Assembly: GCA_011773845.1 (NCBI GenBank)
Contig: WVWV01000042.1
Location: 8,251-66,305, forward strand
DNA: 58,055 nucleotides
Origin: Lysobacterales bacterium
GTDB lineage: Bacteria > Pseudomonadota > Gammaproteobacteria > Xanthomonadales > SZUA-36
Direction of reading: 5' to 3'
Below, one piece after another: positions 50,041-58,055 of this stretch. Position 1 is the stretch's first letter. Every line of letters starts with the position of its first letter. Both the position numbers and the translations under genes were made by a program. Under the pieces are notes generated by a model. That model was not told the DNA's origin. It saw only the letters and a program-made list of their open reading frames with translations, and did not search any database.

Positions 50041-51486
50041 ATGAGTGACGCCCCGACCCACACGATCGTCTGGTTCCGCCAGGACCTGCGGGTCCAGGAC
50101 AACCCGGCGCTGGCCGCGGCGGCGGCGCTGGGACAGCCCGTCATTCCCGTTTACATCCACGCCCCCGAGGAGGAGGGTGACTGGCCGCCCGGCGGCGCGT
50201 CATGCTGGTGGCTGTTCCACGCCCTGGCCGAGCTGCGCGAGGCGCTGGGCGAGACCGGGCTGCCGCTGATCATCCGGCGCGGGGACAGCCGTGCGCAACT
50301 GCTGGGGCTCGCAGCCGACCACGGGGTGTCCCACGTGTTGTGGAACCGCCGTTACGAGCCCGCGGCGCGCGCGCGGGATGATGCGGTCGAGGCCGCCCTC
50401 GGCCGGGCGGGCGTGGAGACCCGGAGCTTCAATGCCAGCCTGCTGTTCGAGCCCGCCGAACTGCTCAACCGCAGTGGCCAGCCCTTCCGTGTGTTCACGC
50501 CGTTCTGGAAGCACCTGCAGACCCAGGCCGTCGCCGCGCCCGTGATCGTGGCCACGGATCAGCTCCGGGGCCCGTCCGATCGCGTTGCCTCGGAACCGCT
50601 GGAGCAACTGCAGCTGCTGCCAGATATCCCCTGGGATGCCGGGTTTTATACGCAATGGCAACCGGGGCTGGAAGACGCCCACCGGATACTCGCGGAGTTC
50701 GTCGGGCAGCCGATTCTGGCCTACCGCGACCGACGCGATGAGCCTGGCGTGGAGGGCACCTCGCGGCTGTCACCCTACCTGCACTGGGGCCAACTCGGTC
50801 CGCGCCAGGTCTGGCGGGCGGTGCAGGAGTCCGGGGCGTTCGACAGCAACGGTGGCTTCACCTTTCTCAGCGAAGTGGCCTGGCGCGAGTTCGCCTATCA
50901 TCTGCTGTTTCACTATCCCGACACGCCCACCGAACCGCTGCAGGCGGCCTACCGCACCTTTCCCTGGCAACCGGACGAGCACTACCTGCAGGCCTGGCAG
51001 CGGGGGCTCACCGGCTTTCCGGTTGTCGACGCGGGCATGCGCCAGTTGTGGCGCAGCGGCTGGATGCACAACCGGGTGCGCATGATCACGGCCTCCTTTC
51101 TGGTCAAGCACCTGTTGCAGCCGTGGCAGGACGGTGCCCGCTGGTTCTGGGACACGCTGGTGGATGCGGACCTCGCCAACAACACGCTCGGCTGGCAGTG
51201 GACCGCCGGCTGCGGGGCCGACGCGGCGCCCTACTTCCGCATCTTCAACCCCATGCTGCAGGGCGCCAAGTTCGACCCGTTGGGCCGCTACGTGCGGACC
51301 TGGGTGCCGGAACTGGCCCGGTTGCCGGACGCCCACATCCATCAGCCCTGGGAAGCCCCGGAACCGGTGCTGCGCGAGGCCGGCGTGCGCCTGGGCGAAA
51401 CCTATCCCCATCCCGTCATCGGGCACCGGGAAGGCCGCGCCCGGGCGCTGGAGGCGCTGGCGCGCAACAAGGCCGCCCACCGCTGA
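50041..51486 (+). CDS. phrB: Deoxyribodipyrimidine photolyase (CPD class I type)
   Basis: A 481-aa flavoprotein. The N-terminal antenna domain starts TIVWFRQDLRVQDNPAL. The C-terminal FAD-binding domain includes EGTSRLSPYLHWGQLGPRQVW, EVAWREFAYHLLFHYPD, VDAGMRQLWRSGWMHNRVRMI, and DADLANNTLGWQWTAGCGADAAPYFRIFNP-type blocks with the Trp chain. It repairs UV dimers with blue light. The SDR gene follows by 21 bases. The region further downstream encodes a second, iron-sulphur photolyase on the other strand. Confidence 0.95.
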   Translation: MSDAPTHTIVWFRQDLRVQDNPALAAAAALGQPVIPVYIHAPEEEGDWPPGGASCWWLFHALAELREALGETGLPLIIRRGDSRAQLLGLAADHGVSHVLWNRRYEPAARARDDAVEAALGRAGVETRSFNASLLFEPAELLNRSGQPFRVFTPFWKHLQTQAVAAPVIVATDQLRGPSDRVASEPLEQLQLLPDIPWDAGFYTQWQPGLEDAHRILAEFVGQPILAYRDRRDEPGVEGTSRLSPYLHWGQLGPRQVWRAVQESGAFDSNGGFTFLSEVAWREFAYHLLFHYPDTPTEPLQAAYRTFPWQPDEHYLQAWQRGLTGFPVVDAGMRQLWRSGWMHNRVRMITASFLVKHLLQPWQDGARWFWDTLVDADLANNTLGWQWTAGCGADAAPYFRIFNPMLQGAKFDPLGRYVRTWVPELARLPDAHIHQPWEAPEPVLREAGVRLGETYPHPVIGHREGRARALEALARNKAAHR

Positions 51487-51507
51487 CGCACGCCGCCCGG
51501 GAACGCC

Positions 51508-52254
51508 ATGACCACCCCCGCTGCACCTTTCGATTGTCTCGTCGTCGGCGCCAGCCGCGGGATCGGACGGGCCATCGCCCTTCGCTTGCTGGACCGGACG
51601 GACGTCCGCAGGGTCTACGCCACCACGCGCCAGCCGCAGGCCGGCGAGGAGGTCGACGCGAGCCGCTGGCGCGGGCTGGTGGCGGACGTCACCGACGAGA
51701 ACAGCCTGCAGGCCCTGGCCGACACCCTGCAGGCCGACGCTGCCCGGCTGCAGTTGGTGATCCACTGCGCGGGCCTGCTGCATGGCCCGGGCATGGCCCC
51801 CGAGAAGGCGCTGTTCCAGTGCCGCGGCGACCACCTGATGCAACTGTTCGCCGTGAACAGCATCGGCCCGCTGATGCTCGCCCGGTGCGTGCTCCCGCTG
51901 TTGCCGCGTCGGGACCCGTCGCATTTCGCAGTGCTGTCCGCCATGGTCGGCAGCATCGGCGACAACCGCCTTGGAGGTTGGTACGGCTACCGCGCCTCCA
52001 AGGCCGCGCTCAATCAGTTCATGCGAACGCTGGCCATCGAATGCCACCGCACCCATCCCGGCCTGTGCATTACGGCCATCCACCCCGGTACCACCGACAC
52101 CGACCTCTCCCGGCCGTTCCAGGCCAATGTCGAGCCCGACAAGCTGTATCCGCCGGAACTCAGCGCCCGGCGCATTCTGGACGTGGTGCTGGCCGGGGCC
52201 GCCGAGGACAGTGGCCGCTTCGTCAACTGGGACGGCCGGCGCATACCGTGGTGA
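51508..52254 (+). CDS. SDR family oxidoreductase (C-factor/CsgA-like)
   Basis: A 248-aa Rossmann-fold dehydrogenase. The cofactor loop is VVGASRGIGRAI (the GxxxGxG type), the active site is Ser near 143 with YGYRASK (Tyr and Lys), and NSIGP carries the structural Asn. Substrate is unknown. CsgA-like SDR genes often occur with photolyase and CFA-type genes in light or singlet-oxygen gene groups; that is family-context knowledge and the link here is inferred. It probably shares a transcript with phrB. Confidence 0.88.
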   Translation: MTTPAAPFDCLVVGASRGIGRAIALRLLDRTDVRRVYATTRQPQAGEEVDASRWRGLVADVTDENSLQALADTLQADAARLQLVIHCAGLLHGPGMAPEKALFQCRGDHLMQLFAVNSIGPLMLARCVLPLLPRRDPSHFAVLSAMVGSIGDNRLGGWYGYRASKAALNQFMRTLAIECHRTHPGLCITAIHPGTTDTDLSRPFQANVEPDKLYPPELSARRILDVVLAGAAEDSGRFVNWDGRRIPW

Positions 52255-52271
52255 AGCGAACGACCCGCCTT

Positions 52272-52300
52272 TTGTATAAATATTATTATTTTTGTATAAT
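52272..52300 (+). promoter_or_regulatory. Upstream promoter in an AT-rich island
   Basis: TTGTAT (52272-52277), a 17-base spacer and a perfect TATAAT (52295-52300) predict +1 near 52307. The surrounding 45 bases are almost pure A and T, in sharp contrast with the GC-rich genes. Transcripts would run through the palindrome at 52350 into the candidate RNA. Confidence 0.55.
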
Positions 52301-52349
52301 TATTTGATTCGATTGCTCTGCCCGTCAAGCGTTTTTATCGCAAATTTCA

Positions 52350-52375
52350 TGGCCAATTTGCTGCTGAATTGGCCA
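52350..52375. repeat. Palindrome, possible operator
   Basis: TGGCCAATT (52350-52358) and AATTGGCCA (52367-52375) are perfect inverted repeats around eight bases. No T-run follows on the + strand. It lies between the two promoters, a place suited to an operator that represses or separates them. Confidence 0.5.
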
Positions 52376-52382
52376 AAAACAC

Positions 52383-52411
52383 TTGCATCGCACCCATTTT
52401 ATGTATATTAT
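52383..52411 (+). promoter_or_regulatory. Promoter of the second candidate small RNA
   Basis: TTGCAT (52383-52388), a 17-base spacer and TATTAT (52406-52411) predict +1 near 52418. A second -10-like TATAGT at 52415-52420 would give +1 near 52427, exactly the 5' base of the first RNA stem. Confidence 0.5.
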
Positions 52412-52424
52412 TTGTATAGTTTTA

Positions 52425-52580
52425 GGGGTGGCGATCAAAGGCTCTTCCGAACGGCGCCACCGACCTGATCAATGGGGAAAGACTGCTGAACTGATTGCCC
52501 TCCAGGACTCCCTCTGCACTCCCCCCGCAAGTTGGAGGCAATCACGCCTGACCCGCCGGATTCCGGCGGGTCTTTTTTTT
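52425..52580 (+). ncRNA. Candidate structured small RNA, about 155 nt, with C-rich loop
   Basis: No protein gene is seen between the SDR and the FeS photolyase. Three folded parts follow the promoters. Hairpin 1 pairs GGTGGCG (52427-52433) with CGCCACC (52455-52461). Hairpin 2 pairs 52493-52504 with 52533-52543, 11 base pairs with one bulged C. The third is a strong terminator. The hairpin 2 loop is rich in CUCC and CCCCCC, the anti-Shine-Dalgarno type of sequence used by trans-acting small RNAs, and the U-tail of eight suits Hfq. Its place in the light-stress region suggests stress regulation, which is inference. Confidence 0.6.
52550..52580 (+). terminator. Rho-independent terminator of the second candidate RNA
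   Basis: GACCCGCCGGA pairs with TCCGGCGGGTC in a perfect 11-base stem, immediately followed by eight T. The orientation is +, so it does not serve the convergent photolyase gene that ends at 52603. Confidence 0.9.
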
Positions 52581-52602
52581 GCTCTTCGCCGTGATGTTTG
52601 CT

Positions 52603-54156
52603 TCAAAGCTCCTCGAGCCGCTCGAGGTTCCGAGCCGCCGTGGCCAGAATCGCAGACCGCCGCTGGCGGTCCATGCGATCCCAGTTGCGGTAGAGCATGG
52701 CCACCCGCGGGTTGCGGGCCAGGCGTTCCCGGTGCCGCAGCATGAAGTCCCAGTACAGGCTGTTGAACGGGCAGGCGTCGGGCCCGCTGCGCGCGCCCAC
52801 GTCGTAGTGGCAGCCTGCGCAGTGGTCGCTCATCCGCTTGATGTACTGACCCGAGGCACAATACGGCTTGCTCGCGATGATGCCCCCATCGGCAAATTGG
52901 CTCATGCCGCGGGTGTTTGGCAACTCCACCCATTCGATCGCGTCGATGTAGATTCCCAGGTACCAGGCGTCCACCTCGTCCGGCTCGACGCCCGCCAGCA
53001 GCGCGAAATTGCCTGTCACCATCAGGCGCTGGATGTGATGTGCGTAGGCGTAGCGCAAGGACTGGCCGATCGCGGCGGCCATGCACGCCATGCGGGTATC
53101 GCCGTCCCAGTAGTAGTGCGGCAGCGGCCGCTGGTGCCCGAGACTGTTGAGCTCGGCGTAGGCGGGCATGTTGGCCCAGTAGATGCCGCGCATGAACTCA
53201 CGCCAGCCGATGATCTGTCGCACGAAGCCCTCGAGCTGCGCCAGCGAGATCGTATCGGGCGCCGCCTGCCAGGCACCGATGGCGGCGTCCACGACCTCGG
53301 CCGGAGACAGCATCTTGGTGTTCAACGAAAACGACAGGCGGCTGTGGAACAATGACCAGCCGCGGTCGGTCATGGCGTCCTGGAAGCGACCGAAGCGCGG
53401 CAGGCACTCGCGCAGGAAGTGGTGCAGCAACTCGAGTGACTGCTCACGGTTAATCGGCCATGGGAGCTCCGTGCCGGCCAGGGTGCCGAGGGTGGGTATG
53501 GCATGCCGCTCGATCCGCTGCAACTCGTCGGCGACCGGGTTGCGGAATAACAGCGGCGAGGGCAGAGCCTCGTCCTGCGGCAGGCGCTCACGGTTCTCGG
53601 CGTCGAAGTTCCAGCGCCCGCCAACCGGCTCGCCATCGCCGTCCACCAGGATGCCGAGGCGGCGGCGCATGCCCCGGTAGAAACGCTCCATGCGATGCGC
53701 CTTGCCGGTCGGCAGCAGCTGCCCGAGTTCCCCAAACGGCACCAGGAAGTGCTCGCTGTCACAACAGGTTTGCGCGACCGGCAGCGTCGCCCCAACGGCT
53801 TCCAGTTGCCTCAGCAGCCGGTACTCGTCCGGGCGCTGGTATTCAAAGCGCTGTACGCCCAGCGTGGTCACCTGGTGGCGCAGCAATGCGCCCAGGTCCT
53901 CGAATGCTGCCGTCGCGTCGAGGTCCAGATGCTGTACACGGTGGCCCTGCGCGTCCAGCCAACCGGCGAATGCCCGCATGGCCGCGAAAAACGCGGCCAC
54001 TTTCTGGACATGGTGCCGCGCGTAGGTCGCCTCCTGGCGCAACTCCGCGAGCAAGTACAACACACCAGGGTCGCGGCGCCGGAACCAGCTGTGCTGCGGG
54101 TTCAACTGGTCGCCGAGCAGCAGCCGCAGGGTATGGAATTCGGGTGCGGCAGCCAT
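52603..54156 (-). CDS. Iron-sulphur photolyase/cryptochrome family protein (FeS-BCP, (6-4) photolyase-like)
   Basis: A 517-aa flavoprotein. The start LRLLLGDQLNPQHSWF is typical of bacterial (6-4) photolyases (PhrB/CryB). The C-terminal quarter holds the four [4Fe-4S] Cys in YCASGQYIKRMSDHCAGC and later GPDACPF. The FAD region includes GWREFMRGIYW and LMVTGNFALLAGVEPDEVDAWYL-type blocks. It probably repairs (6-4) photoproducts or signals light. ATG 54156 overlaps the TGA of the DUF2256 gene by one base. It is the last gene of the lipid/light operon. Confidence 0.92.
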   Translation of the reverse strand: MAAAPEFHTLRLLLGDQLNPQHSWFRRRDPGVLYLLAELRQEATYARHHVQKVAAFFAAMRAFAGWLDAQGHRVQHLDLDATAAFEDLGALLRHQVTTLGVQRFEYQRPDEYRLLRQLEAVGATLPVAQTCCDSEHFLVPFGELGQLLPTGKAHRMERFYRGMRRRLGILVDGDGEPVGGRWNFDAENRERLPQDEALPSPLLFRNPVADELQRIERHAIPTLGTLAGTELPWPINREQSLELLHHFLRECLPRFGRFQDAMTDRGWSLFHSRLSFSLNTKMLSPAEVVDAAIGAWQAAPDTISLAQLEGFVRQIIGWREFMRGIYWANMPAYAELNSLGHQRPLPHYYWDGDTRMACMAAAIGQSLRYAYAHHIQRLMVTGNFALLAGVEPDEVDAWYLGIYIDAIEWVELPNTRGMSQFADGGIIASKPYCASGQYIKRMSDHCAGCHYDVGARSGPDACPFNSLYWDFMLRHRERLARNPRVAMLYRNWDRMDRQRRSAILATAARNLERLEEL

Positions 54157-54296
54157 CAATCCCGCCGCCGTCGGCGCCGGCAGCGCTCAGAGCAGTAACG
54201 CACCTCTTCCCAACAGGCCGCCCATTTGCGGCGCCAGGTGAAATTCAGCCCGCAGACGGCGCACACTTTGCTTGGCAATGGCTTGCGTTGCGGCAT
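54156..54296 (-). CDS. DUF2256 zinc-finger-like small protein
   Basis: A 46-aa basic protein. The DUF2256 pattern is clear: [37 protein letters not shown]. Two CxxC-like pairs (C12 and C15, C36 and C40) suggest a zinc knuckle. The family is nearly always found beside FeS photolyases or CFA-type genes, as here. It lies eight bases after the methyltransferase stop and overlaps the photolyase start. Function is unknown. Confidence 0.85.
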   Translation of the reverse strand: MPQRKPLPSKVCAVCGLNFTWRRKWAACWEEVRYCSERCRRRRRRD

Positions 54297-54303
54297 GCGC
54301 CAC

Positions 54304-55551
54304 TCATCCCGGCTTCTCGGCCAACAGGTGCACATCGCTGATGGCGCGCTCGAGGAAACCGCCCTCGCAGTAACAGAAGTAGTACTCCCACATGCGAATG
54401 AATGCCTCCGGGTAGCCGAGGGCCCGCACCTCGTCCAGGCGGGCGAAAAAATTGCGGCGCCAGTGGTTGAGCGTGGTGGCGTAATGCAGGCCGATATCCT
54501 CGATGCCGGTCACCTGCAGGTCGCTGACCCGGGCAATGGTGCCGACCATGACCGACACGCAGGGCAGGCAGCTGCCCGGAAAAATGTAACGCTGGATGAA
54601 ATCCACGCTTTTCTGAGCCTGCGCGTAGCGCCGGTCGGCGATGGTGATGGCCTGGATCAGCATGCGCCCGCCGGGCTTCAGCAGTTCGCTGCAGCGGTTG
54701 AAGTAGCTGTCATACTGGTAGCTGTCGATGGCCTCGATCATCTCCAGGGACACGAGCTTGTCGAACCGGCCCCGAAGATCGCGGTAATCCTGCATCAATA
54801 CCGTGATCCGGTCGCCCAGGCCGGCGGCCGCGACCCGTTCCTGCGTCAACGCGTACTGCCGCCGGGAGATGGTGGTGGTGGTCACCCGGCATCCGTGTCG
54901 TTCGGCCGCGTAAATCGCAAAGCCGCCCCAGCCGGAACCGATCTCGATCACGTGGTCGTCCGGTCCCAGGTCGAGCTTGCGGCACACGGCGTCCAGCCGC
55001 GCCAGCTGGGCTTCTGCCAGAGTCATGTCCGGGCGCTCGAAGATGGCCGACGAGTACATCATCGAAGGGTCGAGCCACAGGGCGAAGAATTCATTGCCCA
55101 GGTCGTAGTGCGCCGCGATGTTGCGCCGCGCCCCCGTGCGGGTATTGCGGTTCACCCAGTGAAACAGTTTTTGCAGTGGCCGGCTCAGGCGCGCCCATCC
55201 GCCCTCCATGCCCTCCAGGACGGAGCGGTTGCGAAGCATGATGCGCACCAGCGCCACGAGGTCATCGCAATGCCAGGCCCCCTGCATGTACGCCTCGCCC
55301 GCACCGATGGAACCGCCGAAGGCGATATCGCTCCAGAATCGGGCGTCACAGACCGTGATGCTGGCCTCCATGACGCCCGCTCCTCCCGGCTCGCCGAACA
55401 CCGCTTCCTGCCCGTCGTGCACCAGCCGGATGCGGCCGTGGCGCAACGCGCCGAGCCGACGCAGCACCAGCCGGCAGGCCAGTGCATCCAAACCGGCCGG
55501 TTTGGTGGTGGCGGAAAGGTGGGAGGCCGAGGACAGGCTGGCTGATTTCAT
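54304..55551 (-). CDS. Cyclopropane-fatty-acyl-phospholipid synthase family methyltransferase
   Basis: A 415-aa SAM-dependent enzyme. The SAM site is [12 protein letters not shown], with [23 protein letters not shown]-type residues before it and [19 protein letters not shown] after it, all typical of CFA synthases. It methylates unsaturated acyl chains in membrane phospholipids. In this gene neighbourhood it may make a variant lipid, such as a methylated furan fatty acid precursor, rather than the cyclopropane ring. The ATG at 55551 overlaps the DUF1365 stop and is preceded by AAGGA. Confidence 0.92.
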   Translation of the reverse strand: MKSASLSSASHLSATTKPAGLDALACRLVLRRLGALRHGRIRLVHDGQEAVFGEPGGAGVMEASITVCDARFWSDIAFGGSIGAGEAYMQGAWHCDDLVALVRIMLRNRSVLEGMEGGWARLSRPLQKLFHWVNRNTRTGARRNIAAHYDLGNEFFALWLDPSMMYSSAIFERPDMTLAEAQLARLDAVCRKLDLGPDDHVIEIGSGWGGFAIYAAERHGCRVTTTTISRRQYALTQERVAAAGLGDRITVLMQDYRDLRGRFDKLVSLEMIEAIDSYQYDSYFNRCSELLKPGGRMLIQAITIADRRYAQAQKSVDFIQRYIFPGSCLPCVSVMVGTIARVSDLQVTGIEDIGLHYATTLNHWRRNFFARLDEVRALGYPEAFIRMWEYYFCYCEGGFLERAISDVHLLAEKPG

Positions 55552-56324
55552 TTTCCTTTCTCCATCGGCGCGGCATAGTGCCGCGGATGGTCGAACACGG
55601 GGCAGCGCTTCAGCCACAGGCGCAATGCCTGCCAGTGGATACCCAGGATGACCCGCAGCGTCATCAGGGGAAAGCGCAACAGGACGCCGGCCAGCGCCGG
55701 GCCGGTGATCTCGCGGCGACGCAGGTCCAGGCTGGCATCGAAGACTTTGCGCCCTTCGAGCGCGGTTTCCATGAGCACCGTCAGGCGCTGGCCCGGCGGC
55801 GAGAAGCGCCATGCATAATCGACCTCCATCGGCATGAACGGCGACACGTGCATGGCTTTCTCTGGGCGGTGGACCCGGCGTCGATCGGCGGCGGGACGGC
55901 CCGACTCATCCAGCACGTAACAATGCCGCTCACCCCACGGCGTGTTGTTGACCTCGGCCACGATGGCATCGACCTGCTGGTCCGCGCCATCGAAGCAATA
56001 GTAAAAACTGACCGGATTGAAGCAGTAGCCGAAATACTGCAGATGCGTGAGCAGCCGGATGGGGCCCAGCGGCCGGTGGCCGGTCTCGCGCTGGACCAGG
56101 TCGCGCACCGACGCCTCCAGCGAGCTGCCTGGCCGGCCCAGGTGGTGCTCGCGGCGGAAGCGCGCCAGTGCCGGCCGGCGCGTCGACCACAGCCAGCGCC
56201 CCCTGAACACCTGGTCCAGCTCCGCCAGGTCGAGGTACATCATGAACAGCCGGTAGCTGAACGCGTGCTCCACTGGCGCCACGCGGCAGTGTCTAACTTG
56301 CCCAACGAAAATACCGCTGTTCAT
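55548..56324 (-). CDS. DUF1365 family protein
   Basis: A 258-aa protein. The DUF1365 pattern is seen in GQVRHCRVAPVEHAFSYRLFMMYLDL, LTHLQYFGYCFNPVSFYYCFD, VAEVNNTPWGERHCYVL and KAMHVSPFMPMEVDYAWRF. The function is not established; it always travels with an FAD oxidoreductase and a CFA-type enzyme and is presumed to act on acyl chains. ATG 56324 lies inside the 3' end of the FAD gene (32-base overlap), and its stop overlaps the CFA start. Confidence 0.9.
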   Translation of the reverse strand: MNSGIFVGQVRHCRVAPVEHAFSYRLFMMYLDLAELDQVFRGRWLWSTRRPALARFRREHHLGRPGSSLEASVRDLVQRETGHRPLGPIRLLTHLQYFGYCFNPVSFYYCFDGADQQVDAIVAEVNNTPWGERHCYVLDESGRPAADRRRVHRPEKAMHVSPFMPMEVDYAWRFSPPGQRLTVLMETALEGRKVFDASLDLRRREITGPALAGVLLRFPLMTLRVILGIHWQALRLWLKRCPVFDHPRHYAAPMEKGK

Positions 56325-57570
56325 GTTCCTGTCGTTCCGTGAAATGCTCCAGCGCGGCCAGCGCGCTGACCACCCCGTCTTCGTGGAATCCGTAGCGCCA
56401 GTAAGCGCCACAGTAATACGTGCGGTTGACGCCATTGAGGTCCCGCTGGCGCCGTTGCGCGGCGACCGCCTCGGGCGTGAACACGGGATGCGCGTAATCG
56501 AAGCGAGCGATGATCCGGTCCGGGTCGATGGCTTCCCGGCGGTTGAGCGTGACGCAGAACTGCGCGGGCGCCTTCAGGCCCTGCAGGATGTTCATGTTGT
56601 AGGTGACGGCCACGCGCCGTTGGCGGCGGCGCGGGATGTGATAGTTCCATGCCGCCCACGCCCGGCGCCGCCTGGGCATCAGGCTGGCGTCCGTGTGCAG
56701 CACGGCCTCGTTGTGCTGATAGCCGATCGCGCCCAGGGTGCGGCGCTCCAGTTCGCTGGGATCGGCCAGCATCGCCAGCGCCTGGTCGCTGTGGGTGGCA
56801 ATGAACACCTGGTCGAAGCGTTCCGGCGCCTGGTGCGCGGCCCGCACCTCCACGTGGTCCGCGCAGCGGCGGATGCGCTGCACCGGACTGGACAGGCGAA
56901 TGCGCTCGCGGTGACCGGCCACCAGCTTCTCCACGTACCGTGCCGAACCCCCGCGGATGACCCGCCAGGTGGGCCGCTCATTGACGCTCAGCATGCCATG
57001 GTTATGGAAGAAGCGAACGAAAAACCGCGCCGGCACGCGCCCAAAGCCGTCCGGCTTTGCGGACCAGATCGCCGCGCCCATGGGCAGCACATAGTGATCG
57101 CGGAACTCACGCGAGTAGCCCTTGCCATGCAGGTAGTCCTCGAGGCTGCAGTCCGGCGCGCCGGGACGCAGCAGTTCCGTGGCTTCGCGATTGAAGCGCA
57201 GAATGTCGCGCACCATGCGGTGGAACGACGGCCGCAACAGGTTGCGGCGTTGGGCGAACAGGGTGTTCAGGCTTGCACCGTTGTATTCCAGGTGGTGGTG
57301 CCGGCACTGCACGCTGAAACTCATGTCGCTGTCCTGCCAGCCCACGCCCAACTCATCGAGCAGGGCGATGAAGTTGGGATAGGTCCACTCGTTGAACACG
57401 ATGAACCCGGTATCCACCGGATAACTGGAACCCTGCCACTCCACTTCCACCGTGTTCGTGTGCCCTCCGACGCGGGCATCGGCCTCGAACACGGTGATCT
57501 CGTGCCGCCGTGCCAGGTGGTAGGCAACCACATTGCCAGCAATGCCGGTTCCGATGACCGCGATCTTCAC
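56293..57570 (-). CDS. FAD-dependent oxidoreductase (amine oxidase fold)
   Basis: A 425-aa protein. The N-terminal dinucleotide site is IAVIGTGIAGNVVAYHLA with Glu near 33 and RVGGHTNTVEV. The pattern EYNGASLNTLFAQRRNLLRPSF and the C-terminal YYCGAYWRYGFHEDGVVSA mark the subfamily adjacent to DUF1365 and CFA genes. It probably oxidises or desaturates a membrane acyl chain. The start is GTG 57570 with GGGAG nine bases upstream. It overlaps the desaturase stop by four bases. Confidence 0.9.
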   Translation of the reverse strand: MKIAVIGTGIAGNVVAYHLARRHEITVFEADARVGGHTNTVEVEWQGSSYPVDTGFIVFNEWTYPNFIALLDELGVGWQDSDMSFSVQCRHHHLEYNGASLNTLFAQRRNLLRPSFHRMVRDILRFNREATELLRPGAPDCSLEDYLHGKGYSREFRDHYVLPMGAAIWSAKPDGFGRVPARFFVRFFHNHGMLSVNERPTWRVIRGGSARYVEKLVAGHRERIRLSSPVQRIRRCADHVEVRAAHQAPERFDQVFIATHSDQALAMLADPSELERRTLGAIGYQHNEAVLHTDASLMPRRRRAWAAWNYHIPRRRQRRVAVTYNMNILQGLKAPAQFCVTLNRREAIDPDRIIARFDYAHPVFTPEAVAAQRRQRDLNGVNRTYYCGAYWRYGFHEDGVVSALAALEHFTERQEHEQRYFRWAS

Positions 57571-58055
57571 CTTGCACCGCTCCCGGAACACGCTGCGGCG
57601 AGCTTGCCGGCCTCGCGGCGCGCCAGGGGTACCGGGCGCAACTCGCGGATCAGTCCGAGCATCGCCAGCAGGCGCAGGAAGTAGTAGGTCAGGTCCAGTT
57701 CCCACCAATAGAAACCCTGGCGGGCCGCCGCCGGGTAATGGTGGTGGTTGTTGTGCCAGCCCTCGCCCAGGGTCAGCAGCGCCAGCCAGAAGTTGTTGCG
57801 GCTGTCATCGGTGGTCGCATAGCGGCGACGGCCCCAGCGATGGGCCAGGGAATTGATGGTGAACGTTGCATGGTAGAGCACCACCGTCGAGACGAAGAAT
57901 CCCCATACCAGCATCTGGCCGGCGCTGGTGCCCCACCCGGGCGCGTGGCGCTCCAGCCATGCCCCGGCCGCGAGCAGGCCGACGGCAAGCAGCAGCGGCA
58001 CCACGATGTCGAAGCGGTCGAGAAAGCGCAACTCGGGATACCGTAGCAGGTCGCG
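57567..58055 (-). CDS. Fatty acid / acyl-CoA desaturase (5' end cut by window edge)
   Basis: The last 162 residues of a membrane desaturase. The frame is open to the window end, so the N-terminus and the first two His boxes lie outside. The third His box is seen in EGWHNNHHHYP, after two helices and the phrase TINSLAHRWGRRRYATTDDSRNN. This matches delta-9-type acyl desaturases, which put a double bond into acyl chains with a di-iron centre and O2. It leads the visible part of the operon, supplying unsaturated chains to the CFA-type enzyme. Confidence 0.9.
   Translation of the reverse strand, partial: RDLLRYPELRFLDRFDIVVPLLLAVGLLAAGAWLERHAPGWGTSAGQMLVWGFFVSTVVLYHATFTINSLAHRWGRRRYATTDDSRNNFWLALLTLGEGWHNNHHHYPAAARQGFYWWELDLTYYFLRLLAMLGLIRELRPVPLARREAGKLAAACSGSGAR

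Noticed and set aside
1-58055. tRNA or rRNA genes, insertion sequences, integrases or attachment sites
   Set aside because: I found no tRNA-like cloverleaf, rRNA segment, transposase motif or direct-repeat boundary by reading; composition is even apart from the short AT-rich islands.

Overview
The window is 58 kb of high-GC, tightly packed chromosomal DNA. It looks like a marine-type, oxygen- and nitrogen-oxide-respiring gammaproteobacterium, close to the Chromatiales, Xanthomonadales, Woeseia or Wenzhouxiangella lineages. That placement is inferred from gene content: SlyX, SrkA, KefB-like and GDT1 proteins, a B-family haem-copper enzyme, several membrane TolB/TPR proteins, and DUF885 and POT peptide-use genes. 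No rRNA, tRNA, CRISPR, IS element or phage gene was seen. The first gene (MBL-fold nuclease) and the last gene (fatty acid desaturase) are cut by the window edges.

Layout. 1-9 kb: an MBL/beta-CASP nuclease, DUF885 lipoprotein peptidase, POT peptide transporter, M20 peptidase, SRPBCC protein, CDF and GDT1 cation exporters, and IlvE, followed by an intergenic stretch with a strongly structured candidate small RNA (8871-9051). 9-24.9 kb: NYN-LOTUS protein, SrkA kinase, TolB/TPR membrane protein, SlyX, sterol-desaturase-like hydroxylase, dienelactone hydrolase, periplasmic cyclophilin, Na/Pi cotransporter, cation:proton antiporter, ectonucleotide phosphodiesterase, a KAP NTPase with an EF-hand, and an orphan haem-copper-oxidase-like subunit. 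24.9-31.3 kb: two more TolB/TPR paralogues around a flavin/PNPOx-type protein and an NCS1 permease preceded by two tiny coupled ORFs.

31.3-39.6 kb is the most interesting block. It encodes a hemerythrin, a cytochrome b6 / ferredoxin / FlpD fusion, SCO, a B-family haem-copper subunit I, a CuA subunit II, a 54-aa subunit and haem A synthase. Subunit I has Gln where oxygen reductases carry the cross-linked Tyr, and a perfect FNR/DNR palindrome lies upstream of the operon. Together these suggest an NO reductase rather than an oxidase. Next comes an HTH protein with a decayed nucleotidyltransferase domain and its own palindromic operators.

40-49.8 kb: a Cas4-like/DnaQ-like nuclease fusion, a lipid/drug ABC exporter, DUF3014 and DUF2845 proteins, a GDSL esterase and a MacAB-like tripartite ABC operon. 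50-58 kb: a light and membrane-lipid stress region. It holds a classical photolyase plus an SDR on the + strand, then a second structured candidate small RNA (about 52425-52580), then a convergent operon of desaturase, FAD oxidoreductase, DUF1365, CFA-type methyltransferase, DUF2256 and FeS photolyase.
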